Shown: one piece after another, positions 16,765-25,173 of the stretch
How positions within the stretch are numbered: the stretch's first letter is position 1
Layout: the number at the start of each line of letters is the position of its first letter
From: Pontibacillus salipaludis
Lineage (GTDB): Bacteria; Bacillota; Bacilli; Bacillales; BH030062
Length of the DNA stretch: 64,000 nt
Reading direction: 5' to 3'
Assembly (NCBI RefSeq): GCF_014642405.1
Contig: NZ_BMIN01000001.1
Coordinates: 186,001-250,000, forward strand
Notes under the pieces: generated by a model
What the model saw: the letters and a program-made list of their open reading frames with translations, nothing else
Databases searched by the model: none
Told to the model about the DNA's origin: nothing
Position numbers and translations under genes: made by a program

Positions 16765-17935
16765 TTGTTACCTCCCAGTCTAGAGCTTGCATACGTTGAA
16801 CAGCTTCATTTAAACGATCTGTTGGAACACATAAAGATAAACGAAAGTATCCCTCTCCACCTTTACCAAATGCGTGACCAGGGGTAACAATAACTCCAGC
16901 TTCATTAAGTAGCTTTTCAGCAAAAGTTTGCGATGAATAGCCATTTGGAACTTTAGCCCAAACAAAGAATGTTCCACGAGGTTTTTCTGCTTGAATGTTT
17001 AGTTCTTTTAGAACATGGAGTATACTTTCTAGTCGTTCCTCATAGATATGATTATTCTCTTTTACTGTACTGAAGTCACTATTAAGGGCAGTCGCCCCTG
17101 CTTGTTGTATGGGAATAAATTGACTTGTGTCAGTGTTGCTTTTGATGATTGACATTGCACGAATTAATTCTGGACTCCCGGCGACATAGCCGATTCTCCA
17201 ACCGGTCATATTAAAACTCTTGGAAAGAGATCCAAATTCAACAGCTATGTCTTTAGCGCCTGGTACCTCAAGTAAACTAGGAGCCTTATAGCCACCAAAT
17301 GTTACAAGACTATAGGCTGCATCGTGAGCAAGACAAAGACCATGTTTTTTAGCAAATGTAAACGCTTCCAAAAATGTTCTATACTCTACTGTTGCCCCCG
17401 TTGGATTACTAGGATAGTTTAATAACATGACTTTGGTATTCTGTATCTCTTCTTGGGACAGCTTCTCATACATAGGGGTATATCCATTGAACGGATCAAG
17501 AGGTAATCGAATCGAGTTTCCATAAGCTAGATGTACAGCAGACTGATAGACTGGATATCCGGGATCAGGAAGGAGGACACTGTCTCCAGGGTCTACCACA
17601 GCTCGAATTAGATTAGCTAACCCTTCTTTCGAGCCAATAAGTGTCAATATCTCTGTTTCTGGATTAAGAGAAACCCCGTGATAGTTCTTGTAAAAGCGAG
17701 CTACAGCTTCTTTGAATTCTTGAATACCACTATAGGGAGAGTATTTATGGTGAGCTGATTTTTTAACTTCCTCAGTCAGTCGATCAATGATAAAGGAAGG
17801 TGTTTGTAAATCAGGAGCTCCAATACCAAGGTCAATAACATCTATTCCTTGTGCCTCTAGTTCCTTTTTCTTTTGATGAAAAACGGAAAATAAATATGGG
17901 GGTAAACTATTTACTTTTTGGGACACAAATGTCAT
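16757..17935 (-). CDS. PLP-dependent class I aminotransferase, probably 2-aminoadipate aminotransferase
   Basis: Fold-type I aminotransferase of 392 residues. It has 'IDLGIGAPDLQTP', 'YSPYSGIQEFKEAVARFY', 'NYPSNPTGATVEY', the Asp-Ala-Ala-Tyr segment for PLP ('AHDAAYSLVTF') and the Schiff-base Lys in 'FGSLSKSFNMTGWRIGYVAG', and ends with 'GEGYFRLSLCVP'. This is the LL-diaminopimelate/aspartate aminotransferase branch (about 390 residues). Start: an ATG at 17959 is in frame, but GAGGAGGGTG lies between it and the ATG at 17935, which is preferred. It would transfer the amino group of L-2-aminoadipate to 2-oxoglutarate. The gene lies between the permease and the ThDP enzyme in one operon. Confidence 0.9.
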   Translation of the reverse strand: MTFVSQKVNSLPPYLFSVFHQKKKELEAQGIDVIDLGIGAPDLQTPSFIIDRLTEEVKKSAHHKYSPYSGIQEFKEAVARFYKNYHGVSLNPETEILTLIGSKEGLANLIRAVVDPGDSVLLPDPGYPVYQSAVHLAYGNSIRLPLDPFNGYTPMYEKLSQEEIQNTKVMLLNYPSNPTGATVEYRTFLEAFTFAKKHGLCLAHDAAYSLVTFGGYKAPSLLEVPGAKDIAVEFGSLSKSFNMTGWRIGYVAGSPELIRAMSIIKSNTDTSQFIPIQQAGATALNSDFSTVKENNHIYEERLESILHVLKELNIQAEKPRGTFFVWAKVPNGYSSQTFAEKLLNEAGVIVTPGHAFGKGGEGYFRLSLCVPTDRLNEAVQRMQALDWEVTND

Positions 17936-18034
17936 AAGGTGCACCCTCCTCTTTATCATTTCACTAATCGAAACGCCATTTCATTATATGAATAGTAGTG
18001 AAGTCACATGACAATTTAAAGAAAGCTTTTAACT

Positions 18035-19626
18035 CTACTTTGCGATGGAATCTTGTTGTTCGTTTCTCACCATGGATTGAGGGGTTGGTTTCAATAAAAT
18101 ATAAACAATGATTAGCCCTACGACAACCATGCATAAGCTTAACCAAGTGCTGTTTGTTAGTCCTAAAACGATATATCCTAGCAAGGAAATTGCCGCAGCA
18201 GTAAGGGCATAAGGTATTTGTGTAGTGACATGGTCCATGTGATGACAATTTGCCCCTGTTGAAGAGAGAATCGTTGTATCAGATATTGGAGAACAATGAT
18301 CCCCCATTACGGCACCTGCGAGTACAGCAGCAAGCATTGGTAAAAGTAAGTTCACGTCTGTAGCTACTGCAATTTGACCTGCAATTGGGAGAAGCAACCC
18401 AAAAGACCCCCACGAAGTACCTGTTGAAAAGGCAATCACACCTGCGAAAACGAAAAGAATGGCTGGTAAGAAGCTAGCGCTTATATTGGCCTCTTTCACA
18501 ATTTCTGCAAGAAAATTACCCGTACCAAGTTGGTCAATTAAAGATACAATCATCCATGCTAGTATTAAAATCCCTATACTATGCATCATTGATCGTGTTC
18601 CTTCTTTTACACCTAGCCAAAGTTTAGATTCTGAAAACCTTCATTCTTTGAACTCTGTGAGTAGTACATAACAAATGTAACAACTAGGCCGACAATTCCT
18701 CCCACTAGTAAACCTTTTGGCACATCAGCATTTCCGAATACGTTAATGAGTGTCATTTCTTCTGTAGTGGCACTAATTCCTGACCATACGATCATACCGA
18801 CCGTGGAGACAAACAAAATGGTAAGTGGCACAAATAAGTCACGCACTCTTCCTTTCTTACTTATTGGAAGTTTTTCCTCAGCATCAACAACTTCTTTGTG
18901 AGCAGGGTCAGTTACTTGCCCTGTCTGAAGTGCTCGTTTTTCGTGAACATTCATCGGACCGAAATCGACGTTTCGTATAGCGATAACAAAAACTAGTCCT
19001 AGAGCTGCCCATACATATAAGTTCATCGGGATCATCTGAATAAAGGCACTGAAAGCAGAAAAGTCATTAATGCCTTGTGTAACTAAAATACTTCCTATAA
19101 TACCTATAATATAAGCTCCCCAACTAGAGATAGGTGCAACGACACATACGGGAGCGGCTGTAGAATCAATAATGTATGAGAGCTTTGCTCTTGAAATGCG
19201 GTGTTGATCCGTTACAGGTTTACAAACTTGCCCTACTGTAAGACTGTTAAAATAATCATCGATGAAAATTACGATTCCTAATAGAGCTGTCATAACTTGC
19301 GCCCCTGCCCTCGATTTGACTCGTTTGATCATCCACTCACCGAAAGCACGAGCACCTCCCATCATACTAATGAAAGCAGTAATGACACCAAGCATAAGTA
19401 CAAATAACAAAATAAACACGTTCCAAGTATTTAATGATTCACCATCAACAAACACGCCTGAAAATGCGTCCCATATTAACCAGAAGCTATCTAACACATT
19501 AAATTGAGCTAATAACAAAGATGCAGCTACGATTCCAATTGCCAGAGATACTAATACACGCTTAGTTAGCAACACAAATAAAATCGCTAACAAAGGAGGT
19601 AACAAAGACCAAACCGTATTTTCCAT
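18035..19626 (-). pseudogene. NhaC-family Na+/H+ antiporter or amino-acid permease, frameshifted
   Basis: Two pieces of one membrane protein. The first (18613-19626) has an NhaC-type start, 'LLPPLLAILFVLLTKRVLVSLAIGI', then 'IDDYFNSLTVGQVCKPVTDQ' and 'APVCVVAPISSWGAYIIGI'. The second (18035-18589) continues with 'FSTGTSWGSFGLLLPIAGQIA' and 'GDHCSPISDTTILSSTGA', the two signatures of the NhaC C-terminal half. Between them the frame slips at a four-A run on the plus strand (18634-18637); adding one base restores '...EGFSESKLWLGVKEG', so a single deletion or sequencing error explains it. The intact protein would have about 530 residues. NhaC relatives include predicted lysine permeases (LysW), so it likely imports the pathway substrate. 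It is first in its operon. Confidence 0.85.
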
Positions 19627-19982
19627 ACTTTAGTCTCCCTTATTCTATTTCATACCTGGCTGAGCCACTCTACATTGCTAAACGTTTGCTCAATCGATCC
19701 CCCTCCCGTAAATTAAGTCAGAATATTTGAATTATTTAATATTATTGCACAAATTTTAGTTATAAGGAATGGGAGTAAAGAATGTTTTTGAAATAAATTC
19801 CATATAAAAGATTCTTGTTACATATCACTATATAATCTTGTAATCATTTGTTTTGTATATGCACTTCTATTTGACTTGCAGAATGTCTAGTGAGGATTTA
19901 TAACCAACTCATAGCAAAAATACTTGTTAGAAAACACCTTAAGAATTTAATCCGAAGGTTTTTAGGAACCATATGCCAAAAT
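19627..19982. other. Intergenic region upstream of the nhaC-like gene
   Basis: About 350 bases of AT-rich DNA. It should hold the promoter of the minus-strand lysine operon; a GTCAGAATATTT core (19717-19728) matches the one before the CoA-transferase operon, and AAACGTTT (19680-19687) is an 8-bp palindrome. No gene, lysine riboswitch or other RNA was recognised. Confidence 0.4.
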
Positions 19983-20010
19983 AAAAAACCTCCAATTTAA
20001 GACTGGAGGC
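19983..20010 (-). terminator. Terminator of the sulfoquinovose synthase gene
   Basis: CCTCCA (minus strand) pairs with TGGAGG across a 9-base loop and six Ts follow on the minus strand, 11 bases after the gene's stop codon. It isolates the gene from the lysine operon downstream. Confidence 0.8.
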
Positions 20011-20020
20011 TTTCTTATAA

Positions 20021-21262
20021 TTACTTATTTAATTCTTTACTTGTTTCTGGTATGCCAGGTTGTTGTTCCTTTGTCCACGTACTTGTGGCTGGAATTTTCG
20101 AATAATCAGCTCTGTGAGCATATTTCCCTGCAACTTCAGTTACTTCCTGTAGAAGCCCTGTATCTAGTGTTGTTGGGTTTAATCCCTTAGATAAGAAGAG
20201 ATCATTTCTTACATGAAGATCGTTTGCAGCAGCTTCTTTACGTGGGTTGGATACATAAGCAATTTCGCCGTTTGTCATTTCACTAACTAACTTTGCTAAG
20301 TCGTTAACACGATGGGTTTCTGTCATCTGATTAAAGATCATTACGCGATCCTCACTCGAAGGTGCATTTTCAATAGCGAGTTCGATACAACGGACCGTGT
20401 CTTGAATATGAATAAAGGCACGTGTTTGTCCACCTGTACCGTGCACTGTAATTGGATAACCAACTGCAGCTTGCATTAAGAAACGATTTAATACTGTACC
20501 ATAATCGCCGTCATAATCAAAACGATTAATTAAGCGATCATCCATATTTGTTTCAGCTGTATTTGTACCCCATACGATTCCTTGATGCAAGTCCGTAATA
20601 CGTATGGAATCGTTCTTATTATAGTATTGGAAGAGTAATTGATCTTGTGTTTTAGTCATATGATAGACAGAACCTGGGTTCGTTGGGTAAAGAATTTGTT
20701 GTTCAATTCGTTCGCCCGCTTCTGTTTTCACTTCCACATCGAGGTACCCCTCAGGAATCTTCATGCCCGCTGTTCCATAACCATAGACACCCATAGTTCC
20801 TAAGTGAACAAGATGAGTATCCAAGCCGGATTCTACGATGGCACAAAGAACATTATGCGTAGCATTAATATTATTATTAACCGTATAACGTTTATGTTTT
20901 GGTGATTTCATTGAATAGGGAGCTGAACGTTGCTCAGCAAAATGAACAATCGCGTCAGGCTTTTCTGAATTTAAAACGGCAAGAAAACCTTCGTAATCTT
21001 CGGCGATATCGATGTTATGAAAGCCGATCGTGTTCCCTGATACTTCCTTCCATGCTTCGATCCTTGTCCCCATTGGCTTAATAGGGGTCAATGAATCCGC
21101 TTCTAGTTCGTTATCAATATTACGTCTGGAGAGATTGTCGATGATTACAACTTCATGACCTATATTAGATAGGTGAAGACTTGTAGGCCAACCACAGAAT
21201 CCATCCCCTCCTAAGACAAAAATCTTTTTTCTTGATTGTGTGTGTTTACTTTCTGAACTCAT
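20021..21262 (-). CDS. sqdB: UDP-sulfoquinovose synthase-like NAD-dependent epimerase (SQD1/SqdB family)
   Basis: Extended short-chain dehydrogenase of 413 residues that in plants and phototrophs turns UDP-glucose plus sulfite into UDP-sulfoquinovose for sulfolipid. The SQD1 signatures are present: 'FVLGGDGFCGWPTSLHLS' for NAD, 'DNLSRRNID', 'HFAEQRSAPYSM', 'LGTMGVYGYG' and the Tyr of the catalytic pair in 'SVYHMTKTQDQLL', then 'TDLHQGIVWGTNT' and 'GGQTRAFIHIQD'. This is far closer to SQD1 than to UDP-glucose 4-epimerase. It stands alone between terminators: no glycosyltransferase (SqdX/SQD2) is nearby. In Bacillaceae such genes may serve sulfolipid or sulfated exopolysaccharide; the final product is unknown. 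Confidence 0.88.
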   Translation of the reverse strand: MSSESKHTQSRKKIFVLGGDGFCGWPTSLHLSNIGHEVVIIDNLSRRNIDNELEADSLTPIKPMGTRIEAWKEVSGNTIGFHNIDIAEDYEGFLAVLNSEKPDAIVHFAEQRSAPYSMKSPKHKRYTVNNNINATHNVLCAIVESGLDTHLVHLGTMGVYGYGTAGMKIPEGYLDVEVKTEAGERIEQQILYPTNPGSVYHMTKTQDQLLFQYYNKNDSIRITDLHQGIVWGTNTAETNMDDRLINRFDYDGDYGTVLNRFLMQAAVGYPITVHGTGGQTRAFIHIQDTVRCIELAIENAPSSEDRVMIFNQMTETHRVNDLAKLVSEMTNGEIAYVSNPRKEAAANDLHVRNDLFLSKGLNPTTLDTGLLQEVTEVAGKYAHRADYSKIPATSTWTKEQQPGIPETSKELNK

Positions 21263-21448
21263 TTAAATACACCCTTTTATCGTTAATATGTACTGTTTCT
21301 TTAGGAGAGAAAGTAAGGAAAGAACATAATGCTAGATGGTCTACTACAGGAGTATAATGTTTTCCTTTTTATAAAAACCCCTTTTCATCATAACGAAAGC
21401 GGGAATTTGGTGCAACTATATTCACAGCCCGTTAACTATGATGACAAT

Positions 21449-21486
21449 AAAAAAGAACCAAGAGCATGTAACTCTTAGTTCTTTTT
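21449..21486 (-). terminator. Terminator of hmp
   Basis: AGAACCAAGAG and CTCTTAGTTCT form a stem with one mismatch around 21454-21482, with A-runs and T-runs on both sides, directly after the hmp stop. It would work on both strands. Confidence 0.75.
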
Positions 21487-21503
21487 GGAATATTAAGGTT
21501 CAT

Positions 21504-22721
21504 TTAGTGAACTGTTTCTAGTTGTTTGGCCGGGCCAAAGAATTCATAATGCATACGTTCTTCCGGTACCCCCCATTGTTGTAACGCCTGGAAAGTCGCA
21601 TTCATAAACCCAGACGGTCCACAGAAATAAAAGTCCATCTGATTATGTGGGAGAACCTTTTGCAACCATTCTAATGTTATATACCCTGTGTTTAAATCTT
21701 TTAATTTCCTATCCTCTTCGGTTGGATTTGAATACAACGTATAATTTTTAACCGTGTCAATTTGCTTAACAATTTGGTTTATTTCTCCCTTAAGCGCATG
21801 TAGCTGACTATTTCTGGCAGCGTGGATAAAGGTAACTTCACGATTAGGCTGTTGAGTTACAACCGTTTTTAACATGCTTACTAGAGGTGTAAGACCGACA
21901 CCACCACTAATTAACACTAATGGAGTATCTCTTGATGTATCTAATACGAAGTCACCAGCTGGAGCACTTACTGGAATCGTATCCCCTTCTTTAATCGATT
22001 TGTGTAAATAGTTGGAAACCACCCCTTCTGGGTCATGATCACATTCCTGTTTAACGCTAATCCGGTAGTAATCTTGATGTGGGGCATCGGATAAACTATA
22101 CTGACGAACATGTGTATAAGCCTCTCCCTCGATATGCAATTGAACACTAATATACTGTCCTGGTGAAAAGCTAGGTAAGGGCTTCTTGTCAATAGGTTCT
22201 AAATAGAAAGAGGTAATCACATCACTCTCGATCTCCTTACGGGTAACTTTAAACGCTTTAAAACCTTCCCATCCTCCAGGCTGCATGGCAGCTTCATCAT
22301 ACATATCTTGTTCTATTTCAATGAAGACGTTTGCAATAATACTATAAGCTTCTTCCCATGCTTGTAATACTTCTGGAGTAGCTCCATCACCAAGGACTTC
22401 TTTCATGGCTAACAGCAAATGTTCACCTACAACTGGATAGTGCTCAGCTTGGACACCAATACTTCTGTGCTTATGTGCAATTTGTTTCACTACAGGTAGG
22501 ATCTCTTCTAGTCGGTCAATGTTTTCAGCCGCCGCATAAACTGCGTTTGCTAAAGCTGTTTGTTGACGACCTTTCTTTTGATTCGTTTGATTAAACAGAT
22601 GTAATAGTTCAGGGTGATTAGCAAATAAGCGTTCATAGAAACGGGAAGTAATTTCTACACCTCTGTCTTTTAAGATAGGAGCTGTTGACTTAATAATCGC
22701 TATATTTTCGTTAGAAAGCAT
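21504..22721 (-). CDS. hmp: Flavohaemoprotein (nitric oxide dioxygenase)
   Basis: Converts NO to nitrate with O2 and NAD(P)H. Residues 1-140 are a globin domain, with the proximal haem His in the 'VKQIAHKHRSIGVQAEHYPVVGEHLL' region (about residue 85). An FAD domain follows ('FSPGQYISVQLHI', 'RQYSLSDAPH', residues about 150-260) and then an NAD domain ('VLISGGVGLTPLVSM', 'FYFCGPSGFM', ending 'MHYEFFGP'). All three domains are complete at 405 residues. A perfect TGTGA-N6-TCACA box lies 71 bases upstream and a Crp/Fnr regulator gene is just before it on the same strand, so anaerobic or NO control is likely. RBS GGAGG. Confidence 0.97.
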   Translation of the reverse strand: MLSNENIAIIKSTAPILKDRGVEITSRFYERLFANHPELLHLFNQTNQKKGRQQTALANAVYAAAENIDRLEEILPVVKQIAHKHRSIGVQAEHYPVVGEHLLLAMKEVLGDGATPEVLQAWEEAYSIIANVFIEIEQDMYDEAAMQPGGWEGFKAFKVTRKEIESDVITSFYLEPIDKKPLPSFSPGQYISVQLHIEGEAYTHVRQYSLSDAPHQDYYRISVKQECDHDPEGVVSNYLHKSIKEGDTIPVSAPAGDFVLDTSRDTPLVLISGGVGLTPLVSMLKTVVTQQPNREVTFIHAARNSQLHALKGEINQIVKQIDTVKNYTLYSNPTEEDRKLKDLNTGYITLEWLQKVLPHNQMDFYFCGPSGFMNATFQALQQWGVPEERMHYEFFGPAKQLETVH

Positions 22722-22791
22722 CTATAAAACCTCCATAAGTACGTATTGTTCTTCCTATATGTACATTGTAAATAAGAGGATCCTTATGTTT

Positions 22792-22807
22792 TGTGATGTA
22801 TATCACA
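22792..22807 (-). promoter_or_regulatory. Fnr/Crp-type operator upstream of hmp
   Basis: TGTGATGTATATCACA fits the TGTGA-N6-TCACA Crp/Fnr consensus exactly, 71 bases before the hmp start and 54 bases after the regulator's stop codon. It is the obvious target for the neighbouring Crp/Fnr protein. Confidence 0.8.
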
Positions 22808-22860
22808 CTATTTTTGACAATGTTGTTACAGAAACTATCACATAAAATTTTGCAAGACCT

Positions 22861-23550
22861 TTACCTTAAAGAATCTTTTAAGTCTGAGAGGTTCATAATC
22901 TCAATTGAAGAGCGACTCGAACGGATAAGCTCTTTCTTCTTTAATTCATTCAAAATCCGATTTATACTTTCTCTTGTAGAGCCTACCATATTAGCTAGGT
23001 GTGTATTTGTAAGTGGAACGCTAATATAAGCAGGTTGATTTTCAACAGTAATCCCCGATTCTTCTGCAAGTCGAATTAATGTTGAGATTACACGATGCCT
23101 TACATCTCTTGAAGATAACTCCTGAATACGTTCTGTGAGAAGAGATAACTTTTGTCCCATAACCTTCATTACCTGAACAGCAATAGATGGGTGATCGAGC
23201 ATAAGCTGATCGAAGTCCTTAATTCGAATAACGTAAAGCTCCGCTTCTTCTAATACTTGCGCAGTAGCGGGATACGGTGTTTGTTCAAAAAAACCTACAT
23301 GGGGAAACATTTCTCCTGATTGAAGAAAGTTAATGATATGCTCCTTCCCATTTAGGTCTGTTTTAGATGTTTTAATAATCCCTTTTCTTATAAAGTAAAC
23401 AGCCTCTCGTTCTTGCCCCTCCATAAAGACGACTTCTTGCTTTTGATAGAGACGCTTCGTGGTAATTGTGCCTAAAGTGTATAAGTCCTTTTCCTCTAAT
23501 GTGGAGAATAAAGGGATTTGTTTCAATAAATAATTTGTTTCCTCCGTCAA
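22861..23550 (-). CDS. Crp/Fnr family transcriptional regulator
   Basis: The 229-residue protein has an N-terminal cyclic-nucleotide-binding-type barrel ('QEVVFMEGQEREAVYFIRKGIIK', 'PYPATAQVLEEAELYVI') and a C-terminal winged helix whose recognition helix is in 'LTNTHLANMVGSTRESINRILNEL' (about residues 175-200). The ETRE/STRE-type recognition residues fit binding to TGTGA half-sites like the box found before hmp. It contains no Cys at all, so it cannot hold the iron-sulfur cluster of Bacillus Fnr and must sense something else, or bind haem or a small ligand. Start is TTG, chosen from the RBS AAGGAGGG with 8-base spacing. It is immediately upstream of hmp on the same strand. Confidence 0.92.
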   Translation of the reverse strand: MTEETNYLLKQIPLFSTLEEKDLYTLGTITTKRLYQKQEVVFMEGQEREAVYFIRKGIIKTSKTDLNGKEHIINFLQSGEMFPHVGFFEQTPYPATAQVLEEAELYVIRIKDFDQLMLDHPSIAVQVMKVMGQKLSLLTERIQELSSRDVRHRVISTLIRLAEESGITVENQPAYISVPLTNTHLANMVGSTRESINRILNELKKKELIRSSRSSIEIMNLSDLKDSLR

Positions 23551-23603
23551 TTCTAATTCCCTCCTTCACTATGCAAGTGTAACACGTTGAAACTAAACGA
23601 AGA

Positions 23604-23626
23604 AAAAGACCCGATATGGGCCTTTT
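23604..23626 (-). terminator. Terminator overlapping the end of the double P-loop ATPase gene
   Basis: AAAAGACCC and GGGCCTTTT form a short stem with one mismatch and a 5-base loop next to the stop codon, then a T-run on the minus strand (TCTTTTTC). Confidence 0.6.
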
Positions 23627-24707
23627 ACTTACGTAGAATATCATTAATCCACTCTTCTTTTTTCTGATCTACAAATGCATAGTCCATAGCTTTTGAATAA
23701 ATGGTTTTGAGTTGATCTCTTACATTCTTCGCATTTTCAAGGAGGGATATAGCCTCATTCATTTTATCTTTATACTTTTTCGTGGTGCGATCTATCTCAA
23801 TTGCATATGCTTCATCTGTTCCTGCCTGGATGCATCGCTTGTAAACATCGACAATTTCATCATTTTCTCGGTCTGGGAAGTATTCATGGGGAGCAGTGGA
23901 ATCAAAAATAGCAATACCGAGTTCGCGTAAGATAATCATGTCTAGACTATTTGGGTCAAACCCACAGTGATATACTTCCAAATCATACCCTTTTTCTTCC
24001 CCCGCTTGAGCTATTTTCTTAAGCATTGTTGATTTACCTGAACCTGCTCTTCCTTTAATAAAGTATCGATTGTTTATGTCTGAAGTGAGTTGCTGTATAA
24101 AATCTTTAGCCCCTTCAGGTGTAGCGGCACCAAGAAAACGATGTTCAACTTTTGAGGCTTTAGATTGATCTTCATTTCCATAAAAAAGCTGAATTAACTC
24201 ATTCGTCAACTTATTCGCTTCGTTAAAGTTCATCGAAGAAATGTATATATCCTCAAGTTCATCGTGAGCGCGAAGAGAATCGTTAAAGGTTTTATAGGAC
24301 AGGTCGTAAAGTCGATCCAATTGCTTTGATAGGCGTACAATATCATCTTTATGTTGTGTTAATGAAACTGGGTCTACCCCTTCACTTAAATGAATAAAAT
24401 GTGCGTCTCCCAGTTCATCCTTTTTAAGATGACGAATTAGTTGTTCATCTACTAACGCAATTCCTTTATCACGTATGATTAAACCGTCCAGACTTCCTGG
24501 TTCAGATGGAGAATGTAGGTATTCTAAGAAATGCTTCGTCCCTTTTACCTCTTCAGCAACTGACTTAATAAATGTCGACTTCCCGATGCCAGGCCCACCG
24601 GTTAGAACATAACACTTATCCAACCCTTTTAAAATGGATTCTGTTAGACGGTAATATCCTTCAGCAGTATTACCTGCAATATAATAGTGATGGCCATTTT
24701 GACTCAT
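23625..24707 (-). CDS. ATPase with two P-loops, PRK06851-like family of unknown function
   Basis: A 360-residue cytoplasmic protein with two Walker A motifs, 'LTGGPGIGKSTFIKSV' (about residues 35-50) and 'IKGRAGSGKSTMLKKI' (about 220-235), so it looks like an internal duplication of an NTPase domain. After each there is a similar block that reads 'YLHSPSEPGSLDGLII' and 'VYHCGFDPNSLDMIIL', confirming the duplication. The central part is helical. I recognise it as a Bacillus-type family often labelled PRK06851; no function is established. Start: the ATG at 24707 after AGAGGGTGA is preferred to one six codons earlier. It is alone on its strand between terminators and the divergent small gene. 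Confidence 0.8.
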   Translation of the reverse strand: MSQNGHHYYIAGNTAEGYYRLTESILKGLDKCYVLTGGPGIGKSTFIKSVAEEVKGTKHFLEYLHSPSEPGSLDGLIIRDKGIALVDEQLIRHLKKDELGDAHFIHLSEGVDPVSLTQHKDDIVRLSKQLDRLYDLSYKTFNDSLRAHDELEDIYISSMNFNEANKLTNELIQLFYGNEDQSKASKVEHRFLGAATPEGAKDFIQQLTSDINNRYFIKGRAGSGKSTMLKKIAQAGEEKGYDLEVYHCGFDPNSLDMIILRELGIAIFDSTAPHEYFPDRENDEIVDVYKRCIQAGTDEAYAIEIDRTTKKYKDKMNEAISLLENAKNVRDQLKTIYSKAMDYAFVDQKKEEWINDILRK

Positions 24708-24844
24708 GCAGTCACCCTCTTTCATTCGATACCGCTAGCATATGAAGGGATCCTCTAATAGGTGAATGCCTAAACATTTATTCTTGTAAGCCAATCCTTT
24801 TTCTAGCTATAATAGAGCTACCGATTAATAAAGGAGTATTACAT

Positions 24845-25150
24845 ATGGAAAAGAAAGACTTAGAAGAACAAATTATTAAAAACTTTCAACAAGATGAACA
24901 GATGATGATTCTTGTTTTTGCTCAGTGGTGTGTTAACCATGACCTGGATCCGAAAGAATTGTATTTCAGAGCTTATCCAAATCAACAGGATAACCCTTCC
25001 CTTCAACAAGGTATAGATTTAACGGTATCAAAACAGGAAGCTGAACATATACCAGACCAAACGCTTCTTGGTGTGCTATCGCTTTATGGAAACGATGACC
25101 TTGCATTTGCTGTAACAGAAGAAATTCATGAGAGGGACAAAAAGGAGTAG
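24845..25150 (+). CDS. Conserved hypothetical protein, 101 residues
   Basis: Small acidic soluble protein with a good RBS (AAAGGAG, 8-base spacing). It has a short helical N-terminus (KDLEEQIIKNFQQDEQMMILVFAQW), a WCVNHDLDPKELYFRAYP segment and a C-terminal helix. No motif or membrane segment is visible and I do not recognise the family. Coding quality is supported by the RBS, a clean terminator right after the stop and the codon use of its neighbours. Divergent from the ATPase gene. Confidence 0.75.
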   Translation: MEKKDLEEQIIKNFQQDEQMMILVFAQWCVNHDLDPKELYFRAYPNQQDNPSLQQGIDLTVSKQEAEHIPDQTLLGVLSLYGNDDLAFAVTEEIHERDKKE

Positions 25151-25173
25151 CGTATTAGGCGCTACTCTTTCTT
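25145..25173 (+). terminator. Terminator after the 101-residue protein gene
   Basis: Perfect 8-bp stem GAGTAGCG/CGCTACTC with a 7-base loop and a T-rich tail, overlapping the stop codon. Confidence 0.85.

Noticed and set aside
17964-18248. Minus-strand frame overlapping the nhaC-like second half
   Set aside because: Shadow of the permease in another frame, with no RBS or family similarity.
19627-19982. Lysine riboswitch (L-box) upstream of the permease
   Set aside because: I looked for the conserved L-box elements on the minus strand and found none, and a catabolic operon would not normally use the off-type lysine riboswitch.
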